DNA from: Pelotomaculum sp.
GTDB taxonomy: Bacteria; Bacillota; Desulfotomaculia; Desulfotomaculales; Pelotomaculaceae
Direction of reading: 5' to 3'
DNA length: 5,054 bases
Assembly: GCA_003489345.1 (NCBI GenBank)
Contig: DNIT01000230.1
Span: forward strand, 8,476-13,529
Shown here in pieces: positions 1 to 5,054 of this stretch. Each line of letters begins with the position of its first letter. The first letter of the stretch is position 1. The notes under the pieces are model-generated. The model did no database searches, was not told where the DNA came from, and worked only from the letters and a program-made list of their open reading frames with translations. Made by a program: the position numbers and the translations under genes.

Positions 1-2080
1 CGCTCAGCGGATTGATGTCCGCCCCCCCCTTTTCAAAGGAGGCGGAAGTTTCCGGCGCCCGGTTGTAGGTAAAGGCCATGTTGGCGGGATGGGCGTTGTA
101 GACTACCGGCGATTCATCAGGCGCGGCCTCTTTTTCCGCAATGTCGGCAGCGGCGCGGGGGAAGATCTGGTAACCGCTGGTGTAGGGGCTTGAACTATCG
201 TACTGTCCGACAATACCGGTGATATTGTAGATCTTGCCCGCCTGCAAAACCTCCTGCGGGCTTATGCCGGTGGTTTCCATCACCCGCAGGATGATTTCAT
301 TGCCGCCGCCGGCGTCGGTAATATTTACGTTGTATCCGCCGCCGGCCGGGCTGGCAGGGATACTGCTCACCCTGGCCTCTACCTGCACCAGGGTTCCTTC
401 CAGGGGCTCGGCGGCAGCAAAGCTCGTCAATTCGGAAAGGGCCGTGTCCCGTGCGGGCGGTAAAGGGTTGCCATGACTGACTATGGTGAGGTAGTTCGGG
501 TTGCTGCCGGGGCTCAGTTCGGTCAGGCCGTTGTAAAAAGCCACCTTGCCGGTCACCCGCACCCGGTCGCCCCGGGCCACATCCGGCAGGCTGCCGGCGC
601 TGGCGTAAAGGGCGATGCCGCCGGTATCGTCCTGCACGTAGGTTGTCCTATTGGCGTCCAGTACGCCCTTTTCCACCAGAACTATTCCTTCAATGGTGAT
701 GTTGTCTTCGTTTGCGCGGGCGGGTATGCCGTCGGCGTCAACCGTATCCACCTGGTTGACGGGTGTGACTTCTGGAGCCTGGCCGCTGCTGCCGGTGGTA
801 AAGCTCCAGCTTACGGCCTGGGTCGTTTCATTTCCGGCCGTGTCCTTGACGGTGCCCGCCAGTACGGTGACGGTGTAGGCGGTTGCGGGGGCTAAGACGT
901 TGTGGTTGATGGTCAGTTTCGCCCCGCTGGCAGTGTAGGTGACGCCGCTGACGGACTGGCCGCCGGCCTCCTTGAGCCTTATGCCGCCGGCCTGGCTGTC
1001 TAAGGCGATGTTTTCGTCAAAGGTGAGGCTCACTTCGGCGTCCAGAGCCACGTCCGTGGCCTCCGGCGCCGGAACTTTTGTCAGCGGCGCCGGTGGTGTC
1101 GTGTCAGCCGCGCCGATGGTGAAGGTCCAGTCTTTGCTTGTCTGCCTGTTCTGGTCGTTGGAGACGGTGAAACGGACGGTGTGTTCACCGCCGCTCAGGT
1201 CCACAGCCGGGATATAGTTCGTACTGTAGGGGCCGCTGCCGTTGTAGGTTGTGGCCACCACGCTGCCGTCCAGCTCCAGGGAAACGCTCCCCGTAGCGGC
1301 ACCGTCACCCCAGGTGAAGGTGGCGGTAATTTCGGGCGTGGCGTTCGCCACCGTGCCGGTCGGGCTCCAGGCGGAAATCGCCGGGTCGGTTTCCTGTCCG
1401 CCACCTCCGCCGGGTTCGGCCGGGCTGCCGGAGTTCTGCGGGTTAGGCGTGCTTGCCACAAAATCGCTGGCGTTGTCATCAGTGTCCCAGCCGTTGCCTT
1501 GACCTGCGCCGGGCCCGGTGGGGTCGCTGCCGTCGTTGGCCTTGCGCTCAAGAGACCGGCCTTGAGGCGGATTCTGGCCGTAAGCGGTCCCTTCGCCGTG
1601 GACGCTGGTTCCCCAGGCAATTTTATCTGCAAAATTACCTGAGCTGTCCTTGAGCCAGTATGTTCCGTTTGAATTGGTTATGGTAAGACTTTTTACCAGA
1701 TCGGGTGCAGCCCAGTTGCCTCCGCCATCAGCAAGTGAACCGGCATCGCCAATCAGATAATACCCGTGCGCAGCGATGGAGGTTCCGGCGGGAATCGTTC
1801 CGTCCTCGTACTCTGTGCCGCTGGATGTAGTCCTGCCGTATTTATACCCCCCAATATCGATGGGTTGCCCGGTAGGATTATACAGTTCTACAAATTCGCT
1901 GTTGTTTTCATCAGAGGCGTCCGGATAGATTTCGCTGATCACCACATGGCCGGCCACATCCGCCTCCGCCTGCCCCATCCCCGTGAACGCCGGGGGCAAA
2001 ACCCCGGCTATCATCGCCAGGACCAGGAGAACGGCCAGCAAGCTGCGCCAGTTTTGTTGCGCGTGCCGCGCGCGTCTCAT
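1..2080 (-). CDS. Secreted multidomain protein with lamin-tail, Ig-like and OB-fold domains (C-terminus beyond window)
   Basis: The frame is open for 693 codons from the ATG at 2078-2080 to the left edge with no stop, so the protein is C-terminally incomplete here. Residues 1-40 form a signal peptide: a basic start (MRRARHAQQNWR), a hydrophobic core (SLLAVLLVLAMIAGVL) and a likely signal peptidase site after AEA at 38-40. About 43-212 is a lamin-tail domain, recognised by VVISEIYPDA, EFVELYNPTG and a following IDIGGY. A Pro/Gly linker (about 213-232) leads to an Ig-like domain (about 233-325), then an SbsA-like Ig domain (about 327-430) with TPPAPL, LTFDENI and WSFTTG. Two OB-fold-like, YhcR-type segments follow (about 458-535, with IEGIVLVEKG and YVQDDTGGIALY; about 548-650). 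A further module begins near 655. In known families, LTD plus OB-fold proteins often end in an extracellular nuclease, phosphoesterase or wall-anchoring domain. That part is not visible, so no enzymatic function is claimed. Base composition is clearly more GC-rich than in the rest of the window. Confidence 0.93.
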   Translation of the reverse strand, partial: MRRARHAQQNWRSLLAVLLVLAMIAGVLPPAFTGMGQAEADVAGHVVISEIYPDASDENNSEFVELYNPTGQPIDIGGYKYGRTTSSGTEYEDGTIPAGTSIAAHGYYLIGDAGSLADGGGNWAAPDLVKSLTITNSNGTYWLKDSSGNFADKIAWGTSVHGEGTAYGQNPPQGRSLERKANDGSDPTGPGAGQGNGWDTDDNASDFVASTPNPQNSGSPAEPGGGGGQETDPAISAWSPTGTVANATPEITATFTWGDGAATGSVSLELDGSVVATTYNGSGPYSTNYIPAVDLSGGEHTVRFTVSNDQNRQTSKDWTFTIGAADTTPPAPLTKVPAPEATDVALDAEVSLTFDENIALDSQAGGIRLKEAGGQSVSGVTYTASGAKLTINHNVLAPATAYTVTVLAGTVKDTAGNETTQAVSWSFTTGSSGQAPEVTPVNQVDTVDADGIPARANEDNITIEGIVLVEKGVLDANRTTYVQDDTGGIALYASAGSLPDVARGDRVRVTGKVAFYNGLTELSPGSNPNYLTIVSHGNPLPPARDTALSELTSFAAAEPLEGTLVQVEARVSSIPASPAGGGYNVNITDAGGGNEIILRVMETTGISPQEVLQAGKIYNITGIVGQYDSSSPYTSGYQIFPRAAADIAEKEAAPDESPVVYNAHPANMAFTYNRAPETSASFEKGGADINPLS

Positions 2081-2086
2081 TTTCCA

Positions 2087-2093
2087 ACCTCCT
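2087..2093 (-). promoter_or_regulatory. Ribosome binding site of the LTD-protein gene
   Basis: The minus strand reads AGGAGGT, followed by TGGAAA and the ATG at 2080. This near-perfect Shine-Dalgarno at good spacing fixes the start codon and agrees with the signal peptide that begins immediately after it. Confidence 0.9.
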
Positions 2094-2150
2094 ATCGTGT
2101 TATGGTGTTTATCCTTCTATACTAAAGGCCCGCGTTCTTACACGAGCCAC

Positions 2151-2179
2151 ATTTTACACAGGAGGGTTTGCTGTTTTAA
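2151..2179 (-). promoter_or_regulatory. Possible sigma-A promoter of the LTD-protein gene
   Basis: On the minus strand, TTAAAA (2174-2179) and TAAAAT (2151-2156) are separated by 17 bp. The -10 matches consensus at 5 of 6 positions and the -35 at 4 of 6. This would give a leader of roughly 60 nt before the ATG at 2080. It is the best candidate in a leader that is AT-rich in places, but other placements are possible. Confidence 0.3.
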
Positions 2180-2250
2180 AAAAATCCTACTACAGGGACT
2201 TTAAGCTTTAATTAAACCATGGTAAAGTTGGAAGAAAATTTAAGTTAAAA

Positions 2251-2280
2251 AACAAGAAAAAATACCCGTGCAGACGGGTA
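2251..2280 (-). terminator. Second intrinsic terminator downstream of the TA operon
   Basis: A perfect 7-bp stem (TACCCGT at 2263-2269 with ACGGGTA at 2274-2280) closes a 4-base loop. On the minus strand it is followed by TTTTTTCTTGTTTTTT, a long U-tract, so it works in that direction only. It stands about 70 bp after the toxin stop, behind another terminator, and before the leader of the LTD gene. Confidence 0.8.
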
Positions 2281-2304
2281 ATCGGATTGAAGTTTCTATA
2301 GTAT

Positions 2305-2334
2305 AAAAAAAGCCGGAATCTCTACCGGCTTTTT
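2305..2334 (-). terminator. First intrinsic terminator of the TA operon, potentially bidirectional
   Basis: AGCCGG (2311-2316) pairs with CCGGCT (2325-2330) around an 8-base loop. The stem is flanked by an A-run on the left and a T-run on the right, so a U-tract follows it in either direction. It starts about 16 bp after the toxin stop codon on the minus strand. No plus-strand gene ends here, so its evident use is to end the TA transcript. Confidence 0.85.
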
Positions 2335-2349
2335 CCTTGATGATGGTAT

Positions 2350-2682
2350 TTACTTGGTTGCTTCTTCCGATGGATTGCCGAACAGGACACGCAGATAATC
2401 GCGTCTGCCGTATAAGATGCGGTCTATGTTAACCTGAGCGTCCATGACGCGATAAAAGGCAAGATAGTTTCCGCATACAAGAAAACGGTAATCGCTTTCG
2501 ACCTCTATAACCGAGGATAGGGGAGGACCCATTTCCGAAAACTCCTGTAACTTCTCTATGGTATCCAATATGCCGTCTAACGTGTTTTGGGCGGCGGTGG
2601 GATTTTGCAGGTCTTCAAAAATGTATGCCCATATCCTGTCAAGATCACTTAGAGCCTCTTGAGAATAATGCAGCTTATTCAT
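2350..2682 (-). CDS. RelE/ParE-family toxin of a type II toxin-antitoxin system
   Basis: This 110-residue protein has the size and pattern of RelE/ParE toxins: YSQEALSDLDRIWAYI at 6-21, the NP-AA helix start at 27-31, a second helix (DTIEKLQEF), then beta strands with YRFLVCGNYLAFYRV at 65-79 and the closing strand VNIDRILYGRRDY at 84-96. Family members either cleave mRNA on the ribosome (RelE-like) or poison DNA gyrase (ParE-like). The sequence alone does not decide between them. Arg66, Arg78, Arg93, Arg94 and Tyr96 lie in the region where RelE-type toxins keep functional basic residues. The start overlaps the antitoxin stop (ATGAATAA, 8 nt) with only a weak GAG-type ribosome binding site, which suggests translational coupling. 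Two terminators follow. The reading frame is intact and full length. Confidence 0.92.
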   Translation of the reverse strand: MNKLHYSQEALSDLDRIWAYIFEDLQNPTAAQNTLDGILDTIEKLQEFSEMGPPLSSVIEVESDYRFLVCGNYLAFYRVMDAQVNIDRILYGRRDYLRVLFGNPSEEATK

Positions 2683-2932
2683 TGTTTTCTCTTTTGAAAT
2701 GCGCTCTCACAGCTTCATGTGAAAGCCATCCCTGCTCCTCGCCTGATTTCCGGCCCTTGGCAAGCTCTCCCATCAGCTTGATTGTCGCCTGTGTTTTCTC
2801 GTAGTCCGCAATATCAATTAGCACGTAGCGCCCTCTGCCGTTCTTCGTCAAAAAGACCGGTTCGTCTACGGCAACATCTCTCAAAACCTCGTTGTAATTT
2901 CGCAGATCCGAAACCGGCTTGATGTTTGGCAT
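2675..2932 (-). CDS. Phd/YefM-family antitoxin
   Basis: This 85-residue protein is the usual size for the family. Its N-terminal half follows the Phd/YefM DNA-binding and dimerisation pattern: KPVSDLRNYNEVLRDVA (5-21), then EPVFLTKNGRGRYVLIDIADYE (24-45), where a Leu-Thr-Lys-Asn-Gly turn precedes a beta strand. The charged C-terminal half (about 46-85) should be the toxin-binding tail, unstructured when free. The protein would neutralise the toxin by direct binding and, with it, repress the operon promoter. It is first in the operon and overlaps the toxin start by 8 nt. The ATG at 2932 is preceded by AGAGGTGAT at close spacing, which supports this start. Whether it is closer to Phd or to YefM cannot be told by eye. 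Confidence 0.92.
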   Translation of the reverse strand: MPNIKPVSDLRNYNEVLRDVAVDEPVFLTKNGRGRYVLIDIADYEKTQATIKLMGELAKGRKSGEEQGWLSHEAVRAHFKRENNE

Positions 2933-2958
2933 AAGATCACCTCTTTTCTTCTCGATAC

Positions 2959-2970
2959 TATCATATGCTA
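2959..2970. promoter_or_regulatory. Candidate TA autoregulatory operator
   Basis: TATCATATGCTA is an imperfect palindrome, 10 of 12 positions symmetric, centred on CATATG. It overlaps the -10 box of the TA promoter. Phd/YefM antitoxins repress their own operons by binding palindromes at the promoter, so this is a natural operator candidate. Short AT-rich palindromes also occur by chance. Confidence 0.45.
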
Positions 2971-2988
2971 ATTCTTCTTAAAATACAA
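2960..2988 (-). promoter_or_regulatory. Sigma-A-type promoter of the TA operon
   Basis: On the minus strand, TTGTAT (2983-2988) and TATGAT (2960-2965) are exactly 17 bp apart; the -35 matches at 4 of 6 positions and the -10 at 5 of 6. The expected transcription start is near 2953, about 20 nt before the antitoxin ATG, leaving just enough leader for its AGAGGTGAT ribosome binding site. Confidence 0.75.
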
Positions 2989-3134
2989 CAGCATAAATAA
3001 CAGCGATTTGAGTCTATCTCTTTCTCCAATACTATGCCGCTTATATATCATTGGCCGCCCTGGCAGTGGATATTGTATGACGCTATTGGGAGCACGCCCC
3101 GGCAGTATCCGGCCAAAATTACTTTGGGAAAAAT
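2989..3134. other. Junction region upstream of the truncated plus-strand gene
   Basis: This stretch lies between the TA promoter and the first usable ATG on the plus strand. From 3081 the plus frame that becomes the next gene is open (RYWEHAPAVSGQNYFGKN leading into MREFFF), and the last dozen residues look like continuation of the same protein. That frame is closed by a TGA at 3078. No good plus-strand promoter, signal peptide or strong ribosome binding site is visible. It may be the decayed edge of a once longer gene. Confidence 0.5.
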
Positions 3135-3641
3135 ATGCGGGAATTCTTTTTTTATGTAACGGTTCCTGTTTATATTGACGACGAAGCAGAGCTGCATGCC
3201 TATTTACTAAATTCCCAAGGTGAGGTCGTGGCGGCGGACGCCCAGGAGCACTTAGACTATCAAATGGATTGGGTTCCATCCAGTGCAAAAGTGGACCCGC
3301 GTTATCGCCATGTGTTTGGCAATTTTGGGGCTTATGACGGCGGTTCGTCGGAACGGACCATCGGCAGGAAGTGGACCGATATATATGTCAGATTGTTTAA
3401 AACGGATGCCATTCCCGCCGGGACCTATGACTTGCAGACCGTCGCAGAGGACGCTTCCGGCAACAAGGAAACCTATACCTTTGCCCGGACGATTACGGTG
3501 GTTGACGCCCCGGTTATTCTCCATATTAATCCTTGGCCCGAAGGATACGCCCCGGCAAGCGTGGGTAGCGACCTGTTTTACATTGAAGTGTTTTTTACCG
3601 GGACGGGGAAAGACGATTTAGATGTTGTGGTGAAAGGATGA
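3135..3641 (+). CDS. 5' fragment of a frameshifted beta-rich surface-type protein
   Basis: I do not recognise a named family. This 168-codon piece looks like one Ig/fibronectin-like beta-sandwich (about 3-123: VTVPVYIDD, HAYLLNSQGEVV, DIYVRLFKTD, IPAGTYDLQTVAEDASGN, ITVV) followed by the first half of a second (from about 146, DLFYIEVFF to DLDVVVKG). Such modules are typical of extracellular adhesive or protease-associated proteins. The start is doubtful: only GGGA at 3126-3129 precedes the ATG, there is no signal peptide, and the frame is open back to 3081, so the N-terminus appears to be missing. The end is also unnatural: the TGA at 3639-3641 falls inside a beta strand whose continuation is found one frame over, beginning KDEDGRIMAVPV. 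I read it as the front part of a broken gene. Confidence 0.65.
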   Translation: MREFFFYVTVPVYIDDEAELHAYLLNSQGEVVAADAQEHLDYQMDWVPSSAKVDPRYRHVFGNFGAYDGGSSERTIGRKWTDIYVRLFKTDAIPAGTYDLQTVAEDASGNKETYTFARTITVVDAPVILHINPWPEGYAPASVGSDLFYIEVFFTGTGKDDLDVVVKG

Positions 3642-3810
3642 AGACGGCCGGATTATGGCCGTCCCTGTGGCAAGCAAATATAGTTGGGCTTACGAAGACG
3701 AATGCCCGAGTGTGTATAAAATGCAATTGAAGAGCGGAATAGGATTTGAAGAGGAGCAAGCGTACTACATTGAGATTACCAGAAAAGACCAGGGCGAAAT
3801 TTACTATATT
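3570..3810 (+). repeat. Divergent protein-level module, copy A (spans the frameshift)
   Basis: Once the frameshift is corrected, this encodes a unit of about 80 residues running from DLFYIEVFF through VVVKDEDG and a central Trp (KYSW) to YYIEITRKDQGEIYY. It shares order and spacing of features with copy B at 4552-4800: an opening alternating strand, a V/I-rich strand ending in Lys-Asp, a central Trp, and a closing Y-x-I/V-x-I/V strand with a Gly turn and Ile-Tyr. The similarity is at protein level only and is weak. Confidence 0.4.
3633..3641 (+). other. Frameshift site joining the two fragments
   Basis: The sequence AAAGGATGA ends the upstream frame. With one A removed from the AAA at 3633-3635, the reading becomes AAG GAT GAA GAC GGC and the protein runs on as VVVKDEDGRIMAVPV without a break to the window's end. 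The required shift is +1, at no classical programmed slippery site, so a real one-base insertion or a sequencing error is more likely than recoding. Confidence 0.75.
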
Positions 3811-5054
3811 GGGGCTGCTGCAGTTTATCCGGTTAACTACTTAAAAATCTATCGGCATGTATTCAACAATGGATTGGACGCAGATTTCACATTCAAGGCT
3901 GTTAACGCCGACGGCGCCAGCTACAGGCTTAGATTGCGGGACGGGGCTGAAGTAGCATTCCTTTCCGAAGAGGTTGTAGCCCCCACGTCCGGCACTTTTC
4001 CCGTCCGGTTTTACGATGAAAATGATCGTATTATTCAATTAAAACCTGGAAGACCGTATGTTATTGAAGTTGAAGCGGTTAATGGTAATGGTTTTCCATA
4101 TGTCAGTAATTACTGGTTCGATACTGATGATTTCAGTGATTATATGCCTGAAGTCATCACCGGTGATATGAAAACATATCTGGAAGAAGCCGCTACAAGC
4201 TTACCCTTTGATTTTTATATGGCGGCGGATGTATTTAACGTTGATGCGGACGGTCAGTTTGCAGTGGCATTTTTTCCCGATAGCGGTGAAGGAATAACCG
4301 TTTGGGGAGATGCTGTTACGGCAACCCTCGTCAAGATAGCTCTCGGAGAAGAGGGCAGCCAGGTAGAGAAAGATTATGTTCGCCTTACAGGCGCCATTCC
4401 CATTAACGATCCCTTGCAAGAAGGATTTGGTATAATGAAGCTGCGCTATACAGCCAGGGACAATGAAACCTATACCGCGGACCTGTTCTACATCAATATC
4501 ATCAAACCCGATAAGGTATATGCAGCTTACTTGGCGACCAGTGGCGCCGGACATCCCGTATTCAGAGTATGGATGGGTCTTTTAAACACCAATTTCACCT
4601 TTGATGACAGTAAATTTACTATTCTGATCAAAGATTTATTGGGAGAGGAAAAAGTGAAGGGCAACCTTACCCCTACCTGGGGGGAAAACCAGAATCTTTC
4701 CAGCCCCATATGCAGGAAAGATTTTATGATCACGGCGCCGGATAATTTGCCGCCAGGCTATTATGTTGTTTCGGTTCAATACGATGGCAAAGATATCTAC
4801 GACCTTGAGGCTCCCACTCAATTGGTCTTTTCTGGTTGGCAGGCATTTGCGTTGATAGATGCTCACCTCCAGATAGTGACCTATCTGCTAGACGATGATG
4901 GCCGCTTGGTCGGAATCGAAGTGTCAGGCGTGAAAGCTGATTCTAAGATTACGGCCGTACTCTATGACCGCTCCGACAAAGAAAATTTTGATCCCGTCAA
5001 AACGGTAACGCTGGTCAAGGGTAATGATGAAAAAAATGTCTACTTCTATACGGA
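3655..5054 (+). CDS. 3' fragment of the frameshifted beta-rich surface-type protein (continues beyond window)
   Basis: The frame is open from just after the TGA at 3631-3633 to the right edge, at least 473 codons. The ATG at 3655 is the first start in frame, but no ribosome binding site sits at proper distance, which again points to a broken gene and not an independent one. The protein is rich in beta-strand-like stretches with Gly/Asp turns and has only two Cys in this part. I see at least four successive sandwich-like units, for example around DADFTFKAVNADGASYRL, GRPYVIEVEAVNGNG, HPVFRVWMGLL and LPPGYYVVSVQYDG. The stretch 4552-4800 resembles the stretch that spans the frameshift (3570-3810). 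No catalytic triad, metal motif, sortase signal or S-layer homology repeat is visible. A surface or secreted structural role is inferred only from the modular beta pattern. Confidence 0.7.
   Translation, partial: MAVPVASKYSWAYEDECPSVYKMQLKSGIGFEEEQAYYIEITRKDQGEIYYIGAAAVYPVNYLKIYRHVFNNGLDADFTFKAVNADGASYRLRLRDGAEVAFLSEEVVAPTSGTFPVRFYDENDRIIQLKPGRPYVIEVEAVNGNGFPYVSNYWFDTDDFSDYMPEVITGDMKTYLEEAATSLPFDFYMAADVFNVDADGQFAVAFFPDSGEGITVWGDAVTATLVKIALGEEGSQVEKDYVRLTGAIPINDPLQEGFGIMKLRYTARDNETYTADLFYINIIKPDKVYAAYLATSGAGHPVFRVWMGLLNTNFTFDDSKFTILIKDLLGEEKVKGNLTPTWGENQNLSSPICRKDFMITAPDNLPPGYYVVSVQYDGKDIYDLEAPTQLVFSGWQAFALIDAHLQIVTYLLDDDGRLVGIEVSGVKADSKITAVLYDRSDKENFDPVKTVTLVKGNDEKNVYFYT
4552..4800 (+). repeat. 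Divergent protein-level module, copy B
   Basis: This encodes a unit of about 83 residues, from HPVFRVWMGLL through FTILIKDLLGEE and TPTWGENQ to GYYVVSVQYDGKDIY. The ILIKD strand aligns with the VVVKD strand of copy A, and both units end in a tyrosine-rich strand, a Gly turn and Ile-Tyr. It looks like one of several beta-sandwich units in a modular protein. Confidence 0.4.

Larger units (their letters stand above)
2081..2349. other. Intergenic region between the TA operon and the LTD-protein gene
   Basis: No convincing gene lies here. On the minus strand it carries, in transcription order, two terminators of the TA operon, an AT-rich stretch (about 2180-2262), a tentative promoter, and the leader and ribosome binding site of the LTD-protein gene. 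I looked for a riboswitch fold in the leader and did not find a convincing one. Confidence 0.7.

Noticed and set aside
1195..1632. Minus-strand 145-codon frame overlapping the LTD gene
   Set aside because: It is out of frame with the LTD protein on the same strand, is Pro/Arg/Thr-rich and has no domain pattern.
234..2125. Several plus-strand open frames of 70-150 codons across the LTD gene
   Set aside because: They are antisense to a continuous 693-codon frame with signal peptide, strong ribosome binding site and recognisable domains. Their translations are low-complexity Ala/Gly/Pro/Arg-rich, as expected for shadows of a GC-rich gene.
2120..2180. Riboswitch-like leader (an AGCAAACC string recalls cyclic-di-GMP-I aptamers)
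   Set aside because: The rest of that aptamer, such as the GACGCAAAGCC core and the second stem with its receptor, is missing, and I found no alternative conserved aptamer core.
2968..3524. Minus-strand frames of 106 and 90 codons upstream of the TA operon
   Set aside because: They lie opposite the plus-strand beta-rich frame, overlap the TA promoter region and show no recognisable pattern or ribosome binding site.
3633..3641. Programmed ribosomal frameshift between the two plus-strand fragments
   Set aside because: The needed shift is +1 and the site lacks a known +1 signal, a -1 slippery heptamer or an obvious downstream stem. A simple one-base insertion explains it better.
3638..3721. 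Short frame beginning with the ATG inside GGATGA
   Set aside because: It gives only 27 codons in the third frame and does not match the coherent protein read in the neighbouring frame.
3841..4866. Minus-strand frames of 65-117 codons at the right side
   Set aside because: They are antisense to the long open plus-strand frame and have no protein family features.
1..5054. CRISPR array, tRNA/rRNA, insertion sequence or phage attachment site
   Set aside because: I saw no regularly spaced direct repeats, no cloverleaf-like sequence, no transposase or integrase translation, and no flanking terminal inverted repeats around the TA module.

Overview
The window looks like part of a bacterial chromosome from a Gram-positive, probably a clostridial/Peptococcaceae-type Firmicute. 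This rests on AGGAGG-type ribosome binding sites, a sigma-A-type promoter with near-consensus hexamers, short stem terminators followed by T-runs, and large secreted proteins built from lamin-tail, SbsA-like Ig and OB-fold modules. No marker gene fixes the genus, so the assignment is an inference.

Region 1 (1-2080, minus strand). One uninterrupted reading frame of 693 codons runs off the left edge. It starts at an ATG at 2080 with a strong Shine-Dalgarno and encodes a secreted multidomain protein: signal peptide, lamin-tail domain (LTD), Gly/Pro linker, Ig-like domain, SbsA-like Ig domain, two OB-fold-like domains, and the start of another module. Its C-terminus, where a catalytic or anchoring domain would be expected, lies outside the window.

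Region 2 (2081-2349). This intergenic stretch holds the leader and a tentative promoter for the LTD gene, plus two tandem intrinsic terminators. The terminators insulate the LTD gene from the operon upstream of it on the same strand.

Region 3 (2350-2990, minus strand). A compact type II toxin-antitoxin operon: a Phd/YefM-type antitoxin is followed, with an 8-nt overlap, by a RelE/ParE-type toxin. A good promoter (TTGTAT, 17 bp, TATGAT) lies upstream, and a 12-bp imperfect palindrome centred on CATATG covers the -10 box, which suggests autorepression.

Region 4 (about 3081-5054, plus strand). This appears to be a broken gene for a large beta-rich, probably extracellular protein that runs off the right edge. 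It has no visible signal peptide or good start. It is split by a one-base frameshift at 3633-3641 into a 168-codon piece and a piece of at least 466 codons. Removing one A restores a continuous protein. Two divergent copies of an internal module, one spanning the frameshift, support that reconstruction. No catalytic domain is recognisable.

The arrangement is a toxin-antitoxin module between two large surface or secreted protein genes, next to the truncated 5' end of one of them. The TA module probably works independently of its neighbours. No RNA gene, CRISPR array or transposase was seen. The most unusual objects are the modular secreted proteins and the decayed or frameshifted one; no clearly new defence or enzymatic system is visible.
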